Positions 1 to 7,403 of a DNA stretch of 16,141 nucleotides are shown piece by piece. The notes beneath the pieces were generated by a model. It saw nothing but the letters and a program-made list of their open reading frames with translations. It had not been told where the DNA came from and searched no databases. Every line of letters starts with the position of its first letter. Positions within the stretch are counted from its first letter, which is position 1. A program made the translations under genes and the position numbers. Location of the stretch: assembly GCA_934120395.1 (NCBI GenBank), contig CAKOTZ010000014.1, positions 1 through 16,141 of the forward strand. Direction: 5' to 3'. This DNA comes from an uncultured Clostridia bacterium (lineage in GTDB: Bacteria > Bacillota > Clostridia > TANB77 > CAG-508).

Positions 1-21
1 TTCCCTCCTTTTTTATTATAA

Positions 22-66
22 CAAAAAAATAAATGTAAACACGTTTTTTTGTGTCTACATTTATTT
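22..66 (-). terminator. Rho-independent terminator after the small membrane gene
   Basis: A long inverted repeat pairs 27-42 with 51-66, with one mismatch (38/55) and a loop of about 8 bases. On the minus strand it is followed by a T run (complement of the A run at 23-29), so it should end leftward transcription from the membrane protein gene. Just beyond it, at 1-16, the minus strand reads AAAAAAGGAGGGAA, a likely ribosome binding site for a gene that starts left of the window. Confidence 0.7.
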
Positions 67-130
67 TACCACTTCAATTATCAAGCATTAGCTTAATAAT
101 GTATGCTTTTTTATTTAGCTGATTTAATAT

Positions 131-385
131 TCAGCTCAGCATTTTTCTAATTAATGTAAAAGCGCCATCCAATACTGTAAAAGATATTGCAATACATGTT
201 ATAGCAATACCTATTTCCATAAAAAATGCCTTATACCGCTCTTTTCGTAAATCAACTATCATATCCTTAAAAATTTCTCCCGAGAAGAATGCGAATACTA
301 ATGAGCTTATAACACACCCTGTAATCAAAATAAAATTCAAAAGATACATAGCCAACTTGTTAGCAAAAATGCTGAATTCTAACAT
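131..385 (-). CDS. Small two-helix membrane protein of unknown function
   Basis: This 84-residue protein is not one I recognise. I place the start at 385, not at the upstream ATG at 448, because AAGGAGGAG lies 6 to 8 bases before this ATG and the longer form would add a basic stretch encoded over a hairpin. The protein begins MLEFSIFANK. It has one hydrophobic segment at about residues 11-33 and a second at about 52-72, joined by a charged loop that contains RKERYKAF. It therefore probably sits in the cytoplasmic membrane as a hairpin. It has its own promoter and terminator and is not part of the clp operon. A small holin-like, stress or toxin-like membrane protein are all possible, but nothing in the sequence decides between them. 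Confidence 0.6.
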   Translation of the reverse strand: MLEFSIFANKLAMYLLNFILITGCVISSLVFAFFSGEIFKDMIVDLRKERYKAFFMEIGIAITCIAISFTVLDGAFTLIRKMLS

Positions 386-408
386 TTTTTTCTCCTCCTT
401 ACACTCGT

Positions 409-429
409 TTCGGAGGGCATGCCTCCGAA
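409..429 (-). promoter_or_regulatory. Leader hairpin just upstream of the small membrane gene
   Basis: An 8-bp perfect inverted repeat (409-416 with 422-429, loop 5) lies in the 5' leader about 10 bases before the ribosome binding site at 390-398. The left arm on the RNA carries GGAGG and the right arm carries CCUCC. The CCUCC could therefore pair either with its own partner or with the gene's GGAGG, a possible translational switch. The regulatory role is inference; the hairpin is visible. Confidence 0.45.
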
Positions 430-470
430 GATTGATCCTCAAAGACATTTAATTGTCTATTCTGATAAGT

Positions 471-499
471 ATTTTACCATGTTTTTTACGTTATGTAAA
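471..499 (-). promoter_or_regulatory. Sigma-A type promoter for the small membrane gene
   Basis: On the minus strand TTTACA (complement of 494-499) is followed after exactly 17 bases by TAAAAT (complement of 471-476). This gives a leader of roughly 80 bases before the ATG at 385. Confidence 0.6.
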
Positions 500-560
500 G
501 TAAAGTTTGTAATAATTATTATTCTATAACTATTTTATCATAAAAACAATTATATAACTA

Positions 561-608
561 AATGAGGAATAAAGACCATTATAAACATAATTTCCCTTAT
601 TCCTCATT
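561..608 (-). terminator. Hairpin terminator downstream of clpX
   Basis: A perfect 12-bp stem (561-572 with 597-608) encloses a second small stem (ATTAT/ATAAT). It begins three bases after the clpX stop. The T run is strong in the plus direction (TTTTTT from 605) but weak on the minus strand, so termination leftward may be incomplete. No plus-strand gene ends here, so I assign it to the clp operon. Confidence 0.55.
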
Positions 609-610
609 TT

Positions 611-1924
611 TTATGATGCTGTTTCTTGTTTAGCTTTTTTCGCGCTAACCTTTTTAGCCTTCTGTGGCTTATCCTCTATAACTTTATTTTCATTTATTAT
701 TAGCTTCGGTGGTTTACCGTCCAATACTGTTTCCTTTGTTATAATGCATTTTTCTATTTTAGGATTTGATGGTATGTCAAACATTACATCACGCATAATT
801 TCTTCTATAATTGAGCGTAATCCTCTAGCTCCAGTATTTCTTTCTATAGCCTTTGTTACAATTGCTTCTAGTGCTTCTTGTTCAAATTCAAGTTCAACAT
901 TATCCAATTCCACTAGTTTTTTATATTGTTTCATTAAAGAATTTTTTGGCTCCATAAAAATACGAATTAGTGCTTCTTTGTCTAATTCTTGTAATGTTGC
1001 AACTATAGGAAGTCTTCCAACAAATTCCGGTATTAATCCAAATTTCAATAAATCTTGTGGTAATAACTCTTCAAAAACTTTGTATCGTTGTAATTCTTTT
1101 TTACTTTCAATTTTAGCTCCAAATCCTATTGTTTTTTTATTAATTCTATCTTTAATTATGTTCTCTAATCCCTCAAAAGCTCCCCCACAAATAAATAATA
1201 TATTTTCCGTATTAATTTGTATAAATTCCTGATGTGGGTGTTTTCTTCCTCCCTGTGGTGGTACAGAAGCAACAGTTCCCTCAACAATCTTTAACAAAGC
1301 TTGTTGTACGCCTTCTCCACTCACATCTCTTGTTATAGATGGATTTTCAGACTTACGTGAAATCTTATCTATTTCATCAATATAAATAATCCCTCTTTCT
1401 GCTTTTTCAATATCATAATCTGCAGCTTGTATTAGTTTTAAAAGAATATTTTCAACGTCTTCTCCAACATAACCTGCTTCAGTAAGAGTTGTAGCATCTG
1501 CAATTGCAAAAGGCACCTTTAATACTCTTGCTAAAGTTTGAGCAAGTAATGTTTTTCCAGAACCCGTTGGTCCTAACAATAAAATATTACTTTTTTGTAT
1601 CTCAACATCACTTATTTCGTGTCTGCTATTTATACGTTTATAATGGTTATAAACTGCAACAGATAAAGTTTTTTTTGCATTTTCCTGTCCTATAACATAG
1701 TCATCTAATATATTTTTAATTTCTTGTGGTGTTGGTACACGTGTGTCTGTTGAGCTATATTCTGTTTCATCTTCATAAACTTCATCTTCCAAAATATCGC
1801 TACACACCTTTATGCATTCATCACATATATATACTCCAGGTCCAGCCACAATTCTTTTTACATTTTCTTGTGCCTTTCCGCAAAAAGAACATCTTACAGT
1901 TTTAGTTTTATCATTCTTTGGCAT
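611..1924 (-). CDS. clpX: ATP-dependent Clp protease ATP-binding subunit ClpX
   Basis: ClpX is the hexameric AAA+ unfoldase that recognises tagged proteins and threads them into ClpP in the cytoplasm. At 437 residues it is a usual full length. The N-terminal zinc-binding domain has C12-x2-C15 and C34-x2-C37. Walker A GPTGSGKT is at 118-125, pore loop GYVG at 151-154, and Walker B IIYIDE at 179-184. The RKH pore-2 loop, the IGF loop that docks on ClpP, and sensor-2 GARGLRS follow. The C-terminus ends in a lysine- and alanine-rich tail not needed for the core. The ribosome binding site GAGGTG lies 5 bases before the ATG. It is the last gene of tig-clpP-clpX, 31 bases after clpP, which fits joint expression with its protease partner. 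All key residues are present. Confidence 0.97.
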   Translation of the reverse strand: MPKNDKTKTVRCSFCGKAQENVKRIVAGPGVYICDECIKVCSDILEDEVYEDETEYSSTDTRVPTPQEIKNILDDYVIGQENAKKTLSVAVYNHYKRINSRHEISDVEIQKSNILLLGPTGSGKTLLAQTLARVLKVPFAIADATTLTEAGYVGEDVENILLKLIQAADYDIEKAERGIIYIDEIDKISRKSENPSITRDVSGEGVQQALLKIVEGTVASVPPQGGRKHPHQEFIQINTENILFICGGAFEGLENIIKDRINKKTIGFGAKIESKKELQRYKVFEELLPQDLLKFGLIPEFVGRLPIVATLQELDKEALIRIFMEPKNSLMKQYKKLVELDNVELEFEQEALEAIVTKAIERNTGARGLRSIIEEIMRDVMFDIPSNPKIEKCIITKETVLDGKPPKLIINENKVIEDKPQKAKKVSAKKAKQETAS

Positions 1925-1955
1925 TTAAACACCTCTTCAAATTATTTTTTCGGTT

Positions 1956-2555
1956 TTATGCTTTACGATTTATGATTCCATCTATCAAACCATATTTCAA
2001 AGCTTCTTCTGCAGTCATATAGTTATCTCTTTCTGTATCTTTATTAATAATTTCTAATGGTTGGCCTGTTCTTTCACTAAGAATTTTATTTAATTTTTCT
2101 CTTGTTTTTACCATGTGATCTGCATGGATTTTGATTTCTGTTGTTTGTCCTGCTAAACCTCCAGAAATTAACGGTTGATGAATTAATATTTCTGCATTAG
2201 GAGTGGCAAGTCTTTTACCTTTTGTTCCAGATGCAAGCAATACTGCCCCCATACTTGCAGCCATACCAACACAGATAGTAGAAACTGGACATTTTATATA
2301 ATTTATTGTGTCATATATTGCCATACCATCTGTTATAGAACCTCCAGGACTATTAATATAAAGTGAAATATCTTTGTCCGGATCTTCAGACTCTAAAAAT
2401 AATAACTGTGCTACAACTAAACTTGCAGATGCACTATTAACCTCTTCTGATAAAAAGATTATTCTATCTTTTAATAGACGAGAGAATATGTCGTAAGACC
2501 TTTCTCCTTTACTTGTTTGTTCAATAACATATGGAACTAAACTATTTTCTATCAT
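1956..2555 (-). CDS. clpP: ATP-dependent Clp protease proteolytic subunit ClpP
   Basis: ClpP is the serine peptidase that forms the double-heptamer chamber of the ClpXP protease. The 199-residue length is standard. The catalytic triad is visible: Ser101 in GMAASMG, His126 in IHQPL and Asp177 in TERDNYM. The oligomer handle region GGLAGQTTEI and the helix after it are intact. The Shine-Dalgarno AAAGGA is 13 bases from the ATG, rather far, so translation initiation may be weak or the sequence may use an ATT one codon upstream. It lies 40 bases downstream of tig and 31 upstream of clpX, so the three form one transcript. Confidence 0.97.
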   Translation of the reverse strand: MIENSLVPYVIEQTSKGERSYDIFSRLLKDRIIFLSEEVNSASASLVVAQLLFLESEDPDKDISLYINSPGGSITDGMAIYDTINYIKCPVSTICVGMAASMGAVLLASGTKGKRLATPNAEILIHQPLISGGLAGQTTEIKIHADHMVKTREKLNKILSERTGQPLEIINKDTERDNYMTAEEALKYGLIDGIINRKA

Positions 2556-2595
2556 AATTTATATTCAATCCTTTCTTCTTTTGACTAATAAATTT

Positions 2596-3879
2596 TTATT
2601 TTATTTTTGCATTTTTAACAAGAAATTCAATTGTTTTTTCCATTTTTAAATTATCATTTATATAATTTACTAAATCTTCATTTTTCTTTAATTCTTCTGT
2701 TTCCTTGTTATATGCTTTAGCTAATTCTTCAATTTTAGCATCAACATCTTTTTTATCTGCTTCAATTTTAGCATCTTTAGAAATTGCTTCTAAAACAAGT
2801 CTTGATTTAACAGATTCTTTTGCTGATTCTTCATAATCTTTTCTAAATTCAGCTTCTGTTTTGCCTAAAATTTGTAAATATTGATTTAAACGAAGTCCTT
2901 GATAACTTAATCTTGCTTCTATATCTTCAATCATTTTATTTATTTCTGTTTCAATCATACCAGATGGAATATCTATTTCTACTTTTTCACAAACAGCCTT
3001 AATTACAGCATCTTCTGTTTCTCTTTTGGCTTTTTCTTCATTTTCTTTTTGCATCTTTTCTTTAATATTTGCTTTTAATTCTGCCAAAGTATCGAATTCA
3101 CTTAAATCTTTTGCTAACTCATCGTCAATTTCAGGTAATTCCTTCTTTTTAATTTCGTTTACTTTAACTTTAAATACAGCATCTTTTCCAGCTAAATCTT
3201 CTGAAAAATACTCTTTTGGGAATGTAACCTTTATCTCTTTTTCTTCATCTTTTTTCATTCCTATTACTTGGTCTTCAAATCCTTCTATAAAAGTATGACT
3301 ACCAATTTCTAATTCATGGTTTTCAGCTTTTCCACCTTCAAAAGCAACTCCATCAACAAAACCTTCAAAGTCAATTACAGCAATATCTTTTTCTTCTACA
3401 GCTCTATCTTCTACAGTTACAAGTCTAGCATTTTGTTCAGCCATTTTTTCTATTTCTTTATCTACAGCTTCATCAGATACATTATACTCTATTTTTTCTA
3501 TTTCTATACCTTTATATTTTCCAAGTTTTACTTCTGGCTTAATTTGTACAGTAGCTGTAAAAATTAAATCTTTTCCTTTTTCCATTTGACTTACATTAAT
3601 ATTTGGCATACTTACAGCTTCAATATTATTTTCTTTTAATTCTCTATCATATATTTCAGGTACTACCTCATTAAAAGCATCTTCATAGAACATTTCTTTT
3701 CCATATTGTTTTTCTACAATATTATATGGTGCTTTTCCTCTTCTAAAACCTGGTATTGAGAAATATTTTGCATTTTTTTCATATACTTTTTTCATCGCAT
3801 CTTCAAATAATTTTGCTTCGATGATAAATTCTAATTTTACTTCATTTGTATTTTCTGTCTTTTCAACTTTTATACTCAT
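2596..3879 (-). CDS. tig: Trigger factor, ribosome-bound chaperone and peptidyl-prolyl isomerase
   Basis: Trigger factor binds the ribosome exit tunnel and shields nascent chains. This copy has 427 residues. I prefer the ATG at 3879 (protein MSIKVEK) over the one at 3888, because GGAAGG directly abuts the earlier ATG but is 9 bases from the later one. The N-terminal ribosome-binding signature GFRRGK is at residues 44-49. The FKBP-type isomerase domain spans about 155-245 (DFEGFVDG, GSHTFIEGFE). The C-terminal helical substrate-binding arms follow and are rich in Lys and Glu. It heads the tig-clpP-clpX operon, linking folding and degradation of new proteins. Confidence 0.96.
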   Translation of the reverse strand: MSIKVEKTENTNEVKLEFIIEAKLFEDAMKKVYEKNAKYFSIPGFRRGKAPYNIVEKQYGKEMFYEDAFNEVVPEIYDRELKENNIEAVSMPNINVSQMEKGKDLIFTATVQIKPEVKLGKYKGIEIEKIEYNVSDEAVDKEIEKMAEQNARLVTVEDRAVEEKDIAVIDFEGFVDGVAFEGGKAENHELEIGSHTFIEGFEDQVIGMKKDEEKEIKVTFPKEYFSEDLAGKDAVFKVKVNEIKKKELPEIDDELAKDLSEFDTLAELKANIKEKMQKENEEKAKRETEDAVIKAVCEKVEIDIPSGMIETEINKMIEDIEARLSYQGLRLNQYLQILGKTEAEFRKDYEESAKESVKSRLVLEAISKDAKIEADKKDVDAKIEELAKAYNKETEELKKNEDLVNYINDNLKMEKTIEFLVKNAKIK

Positions 3880-3923
3880 TTTATTCATCCTTCCAACTTT
3901 AATTTTCGCATAATTGCTTATCT

Positions 3924-3951
3924 ATTATATCATACATTATTAATATTGCAA
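3924..3951 (-). promoter_or_regulatory. Sigma-A promoter of the tig-clpP-clpX operon
   Basis: The minus strand shows TTGCAA (complement of 946-951 in the 3900s line) and a perfect TATAAT (complement of 3924-3929), 16 bases apart. The predicted transcript starts about 40 bases before the tig ATG. I see no CtsR- or CIRCE-type operator around it. Confidence 0.65.
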
Positions 3952-3960
3952 GTTTTTGGT

Positions 3961-4000
3961 AAAAAATACGAAGCAGAAAAATTTCTACTTCGTATTTTTT
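3961..4000 (-). terminator. Strong bidirectional terminator between the orphan gene and tig
   Basis: An inverted repeat AAAAAATACGAAG / CTTCGTATTTTTT with an inner GAAA/TTTC stem has T runs on both strands. It ends the leftward transcript that covers the 4018-4461 gene and separates it from the tig promoter. Confidence 0.85.
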
Positions 4001-4017
4001 CTAAATTAATTAATCAA

Positions 4018-4461
4018 TTAACTTTTCTTGATTCCCATTAATTTTCTTATCAACTGCCTATTGGTAATTTTTTCTCCATTTTCTGTTTTACCAAATTCCT
4101 GATTCATTAAGCGAGACCGCTGGCCAAGATTCAAAATTGTTTCGCCTCTCTCATTTAATAAGATGGCATGTACCCTTTTTGCGCACTGACACGCAATAGC
4201 CGAGCCTTTTTTGCACCTATTAACATAAATCAATTCTTCATTTACAGCTATTCTAGTACGTGCATTCACAATAGCCAATCTTAGCTTGTTACGTTCATTT
4301 ACGTACTGTACAATCCATAAACCCGCATGAGAATATGCTGTACGAAAATAGCCAGTTTTTCTTTCCTTTTCAAGCTTTGAATAAAATGTTAACTCTACCA
4401 CGTTCTGATTCTTTTTTGTCCGTCTTACTCCTCCTAAAAGTGCATTTGCAAGTACATTCAT
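4018..4461 (-). CDS. Orphan basic protein, unknown function
   Basis: This 147-residue protein is not recognised. It is basic (many Arg and Lys), has no signal peptide or membrane helix, and contains a CKKGSAIACQC stretch with three cysteines in 11 residues near 83-93, which could bind a metal. The N-terminal half has beta-strand-like segments (VVELTFYSKL, GLWIVQYV). The C-terminus KITNRQLIRKLMG is helix-like and basic, so nucleic acid binding is possible but unproven. AGGAGGAG lies 6 bases before the ATG. The base composition looks less AT-rich than its neighbours. It lies between the phosphoesterase and tig with its own candidate -10 upstream and a strong terminator downstream, so it may be an inserted single-gene unit. 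Confidence 0.65.
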   Translation of the reverse strand: MNVLANALLGGVRRTKKNQNVVELTFYSKLEKERKTGYFRTAYSHAGLWIVQYVNERNKLRLAIVNARTRIAVNEELIYVNRCKKGSAIACQCAKRVHAILLNERGETILNLGQRSRLMNQEFGKTENGEKITNRQLIRKLMGIKKS

Positions 4462-4504
4462 GGAAATCTCCTCCTAAAAAAGCATTTAATAACACTGCAT
4501 ACCC

Positions 4505-4510
4505 ATTATA
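4505..4510 (-). promoter_or_regulatory. Candidate -10 element for the orphan gene at 4018-4461
   Basis: A perfect TATAAT on the minus strand lies about 45 bases before the ATG at 4461. A perfect TTGACA lies only 9 bases upstream of it, too close to act as its -35. The hexamer at the right distance is poor, so the promoter is uncertain. Confidence 0.35.
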
Positions 4511-4542
4511 CAACATTTTTGTCAATTTACATAGTACTTTTT

Positions 4543-5220
4543 TTAAATTAATTCAATTAATTTAAAATTTGTATAATCACAGCTAACCATTTTATAGCAA
4601 ATTCCATCAATCATTCCTTCTTTTACATCTTTTTGACTAGGCCCGTGTAAATGTCCATACACAATCATTTTTACTGGATATTTTTTCATAATATCATGGA
4701 ATTCTTCTGCTGGTGGATAATGCATACAAACTATTATTGGCTTATCCTCACCATATTTTTGTATTCCATCTTTGATAGATAATTCCAAACGTATTAATTC
4801 CCTATTTAACATTTTTAGATTTTCCTTGCAATCTAAACTACTCCATCCTCTTGTCCCAGCAATTATATATTCCTTAAAACAATAACTATTATTATATAAG
4901 AAATCTATGTTTTCATATTTGTATTGCTCTAAAAAAGTACGCATTCTCTTAAGCGTAATCCACCAATAATCATGATTACCCTTAAGTAATATTTTCTTTC
5001 CTGGCAAATCATTTAAAAATGCAAAATCCTGCTTTGTATCTTCCAAATGCATTGCCCAGGAAAAATCTCCCGGTAATAAAACTACATCATCTTCTTTTAC
5101 CTTTTTTAGCCAGTCCTGTTTTATTTTTTCAGTATGACCTATCCAATTATCGCCAAAAATATCCATTGGTTTATTAGTTCCAAAAGATAAATGCAAATCA
5201 GAAATTGCAAAAATTTTCAT
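4543..5220 (-). CDS. Calcineurin-like metallophosphoesterase
   Basis: This 225-residue cytoplasmic protein has the full metallophosphoesterase metal-binding set: D8-L-H10, GDFSW at 51-55, GNHDYWW at 81-87, a later H in CMHYPP and GHLHG near the C-terminus. Such enzymes use a two-metal centre to hydrolyse phosphate mono- or diesters; the substrate cannot be told from sequence. GNHDYWW plus the short length matches the small stand-alone family often found in Clostridia. Its ATG overlaps the tsaD stop codon (TAATG), so it is probably translationally coupled to tsaD, with GGAG upstream inside the tsaD end. No clear terminator follows; transcription may continue into the 4018-4461 gene. Confidence 0.88.
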   Translation of the reverse strand: MKIFAISDLHLSFGTNKPMDIFGDNWIGHTEKIKQDWLKKVKEDDVVLLPGDFSWAMHLEDTKQDFAFLNDLPGKKILLKGNHDYWWITLKRMRTFLEQYKYENIDFLYNNSYCFKEYIIAGTRGWSSLDCKENLKMLNRELIRLELSIKDGIQKYGEDKPIIVCMHYPPAEEFHDIMKKYPVKMIVYGHLHGPSQKDVKEGMIDGICYKMVSCDYTNFKLIELI

Positions 5221-6218
5221 TATCTTTCTCCTATTTTTAAATTAGGTATAGCATTTAAAGTCAAATCCGCAACATTATTTATTTGATAATTAAAATATCC
5301 AGCTGAAGCAATCATGGCAGCATTGTCTGTACATAATATAAGCTCTGGATAGTAAACCTTCATTCCATAATCATTTTCTAATTGTAAAAATTTCTCCCTA
5401 ATATAGCTATTAGCAGATACCCCACCAGCCAAAGCAATTGTTTTTACATTTAATTTTTTTGCTGCCTTAAGTGTATTTTCAATCAAAGCCTCTGTACAAT
5501 ACTTTTCAAAACTTGCACACAAATCTGCTTTATTTATTTCTGGATTTTTATGATGCAAATTCAAAATTGCTGTTTTTATACCGCTAAAACTAAAATCCAA
5601 ACCATCAATATGTGTTTTAGGTAACACAATATTCGGTTCTCCTTCTTTAGCAAGCTTGTCCACCTTTGGTCCTCCTGGGTATCCTAACCCAACAACTCTT
5701 GCAACCTTATCAAATGCTTCTCCAATAGCATCATCTCTAGTTTTTCCTAATATTTCAAATTGTGTATAGTCTTTAATATATACTAAATGTGTATGTCCTC
5801 CCGACACAACTAAACATAAAAATGGTGGTTTTAACTTGGCATGAGTTATATAATTTGCTGCTATATGCCCTTCTATATGATTTACAGGGACTAGTGGTTT
5901 TTTTGTTGCATAACTTAATCCTTTTGCATATGAAACGCCTACTAATAAGGCTCCTACTAATCCAGGACCATAAGTACAAGCAATTGCATCTATATCATTT
6001 ATGCTTACATTTGCCTGTTCTAATGCTTCCTTATATACTTGATTAATTACCTCTACATGGCTACGAGATGCAATTTCTGGGACAACTCCACCATATTTTT
6101 CGTGAATTTTAATTTGTGAATTTATTACATTAGATAAGACCTCTCTACCGTTTTTTACAACGGCTACAGAAGTCTCATCACAGCTTGATTCTATTCCTAA
6201 TACCAATATATCCTTCAT
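5220..6218 (-). CDS. tsaD: tRNA N6-threonylcarbamoyladenosine synthase subunit TsaD
   Basis: TsaD transfers the threonylcarbamoyl group to A37 of ANN-decoding tRNAs, working with TsaB, TsaE and TsaC. The 332-residue length is typical of the family. The ASKHA fold opens with LGIESSCDETS at 7-17. The metal-binding motif H114-x3-H118 lies in HIEGH, the nucleotide-binding SGGHTHL is at 139-145, GGVSAN is near residue 265, and the final metal-binding Asp lies in CTDNAAMIA. AGGGG sits about 6 bases before the ATG. It is 13 bases downstream of the M50 protease gene and overlaps the phosphoesterase gene by one base. TsaB and TsaE are not in this window. Confidence 0.97.
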   Translation of the reverse strand: MKDILVLGIESSCDETSVAVVKNGREVLSNVINSQIKIHEKYGGVVPEIASRSHVEVINQVYKEALEQANVSINDIDAIACTYGPGLVGALLVGVSYAKGLSYATKKPLVPVNHIEGHIAANYITHAKLKPPFLCLVVSGGHTHLVYIKDYTQFEILGKTRDDAIGEAFDKVARVVGLGYPGGPKVDKLAKEGEPNIVLPKTHIDGLDFSFSGIKTAILNLHHKNPEINKADLCASFEKYCTEALIENTLKAAKKLNVKTIALAGGVSANSYIREKFLQLENDYGMKVYYPELILCTDNAAMIASAGYFNYQINNVADLTLNAIPNLKIGER

Positions 6219-6231
6219 AATATACCCCTAT

Positions 6232-6966
6232 TTAAAATAATTTGAATATAGCTCCTACTAATACATTAATTAAACTGTATGCGCCATTAATGATAGGAGA
6301 AATTATAATTCCTGCAAGCCCTGTCATCCATATTAGTAAAAAACCAATATAAAAATAATATTCATGTTCCTGCATCCAAACTTTTGCATTAATTGGTAGA
6401 AAATGTGCCAATATTTTAGAACCATCTAGTGGTGGTAATGGAATTAAATTAAAAATTCCTAATCCCAAGTTAATGCTTACAGTTATTTTTACTAAAGTAA
6501 ATACTATCATTCCCATTTGGGTAAGGATAAAACTAGGCGCAAATGTTGCTATAGCATAAAGTACTATCATAAAAACAATTGCTAAAACAAAATTCATTGC
6601 AGGCCCTGCAAACGAAACCAAAGCATCGGCTTTTGACATACTCATATTACGATTATAATTTCTAGGATTTACCTGTACAGGCTTGCCCCAACCAAATCCA
6701 GCAAAAACAAGTAAAACCGTACCAATTGGATCTAAGTGTGCTACCGGATTTAATGTTAATCTTCCTTGGTTTCTCGGTGTATCATCTCCAAGTTTATCTG
6801 CAGCCCAAGCATGAGCAAATTCATGAAATGTAATGGCAATTAAAACCGCTGGCAATGTTAATACCAAATTCAACAAAAAATTTTCATTAGTAACATTTTG
6901 TACAATATTGGTCAAAATAAATATAATCAAAAATAGATATAAAATTCTATTATCAAATCGAAACAT
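6232..6966 (-). CDS. Site-2 protease family protein (M50 membrane metalloprotease)
   Basis: This integral membrane zinc protease has 244 residues from the chosen ATG at 6966; the ATG at 6981 has no ribosome binding site, while AAGGAAG lies just before the later one. The active-site H48-E49-x2-H52 sits in a membrane helix (ITFHEFAHAW). The second metal ligand is in N173-LIPLPPLDG182. Around six hydrophobic segments are visible and there is no PDZ or CBS domain. This matches the short YwhC-like group of M50 proteases rather than RseP, and it differs from SpoIVFB mainly by context, so a role in sporulation is not supported. Its substrate is unknown. It lies between cdd and tsaD in the operon. 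Confidence 0.9.
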   Translation of the reverse strand: MFRFDNRILYLFLIIFILTNIVQNVTNENFLLNLVLTLPAVLIAITFHEFAHAWAADKLGDDTPRNQGRLTLNPVAHLDPIGTVLLVFAGFGWGKPVQVNPRNYNRNMSMSKADALVSFAGPAMNFVLAIVFMIVLYAIATFAPSFILTQMGMIVFTLVKITVSINLGLGIFNLIPLPPLDGSKILAHFLPINAKVWMQEHEYYFYIGFLLIWMTGLAGIIISPIINGAYSLINVLVGAIFKLF

Positions 6967-7000
6967 ATTTCTTCCTTTCATAGACTATATGTCTAGTGTA

Positions 7001-7390
7001 TTATAATTTAAAACCGTAAGGTAATATTTGGCTTATAGAATATTCCTTTATATTTCCATTATCTATAGTGTATATTTTAAAGTCCTTATCCACAAATTCA
7101 CTCATAAACTGCCTGCAATATCCACAAGGCAAACACTCTTCTGTTGGTTCCTCGCTTTCCTTTGCTCCAATAACAATTATATATTCAAAATTACTTTCTC
7201 CCTCTGAAAGTGCTTTTACAAAAGCTGTACGTTCAGCACAAATTGATTGTATTCCGGCATTTTCTATATTACATCCTGTATAAACTTTTCCATCCCTTGT
7301 TCGAAGTACAGCTCCAACCTGAAATTTACTATATGGAGTATGAGCAAATAATCTTGCTTTTTTTGCAAGCTCAATATCCTCTTTATACAT
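7001..7390 (-). CDS. cdd: Cytidine deaminase
   Basis: This enzyme deaminates cytidine and deoxycytidine to uridine and deoxyuridine in pyrimidine salvage. It is 129 residues long, as in the homotetrameric class. The zinc site is complete: C51-A-E53 (catalytic Glu53) and P88-C89-x2-C92. The substrate-binding NIENA is at 41-45 and YSKFQVGA at 20-27. I choose the ATG at 7390; a TTG at 7402 would add four residues, but GGGAGG lies between the two and serves the ATG. It starts 13 bases after the lysS stop, so it is co-transcribed with lysS. Confidence 0.96.
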   Translation of the reverse strand: MYKEDIELAKKARLFAHTPYSKFQVGAVLRTRDGKVYTGCNIENAGIQSICAERTAFVKALSEGESNFEYIIVIGAKESEEPTEECLPCGYCRQFMSEFVDKDFKIYTIDNGNIKEYSISQILPYGFKL

Positions 7391-7403
7391 AATACCTCCC
7401 AAA

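Noticed and set aside
4530..4562. AAATTAATT/AATTAATTT palindrome as a terminator for the phosphoesterase gene
   Set aside because: It is made of the final codons of the gene, is pure A/T, and is not followed by a T run on the minus strand.
5773..6046. Open frames on both strands inside tsaD
   Set aside because: They lie wholly inside the well-supported tsaD frame and lack ribosome binding sites.
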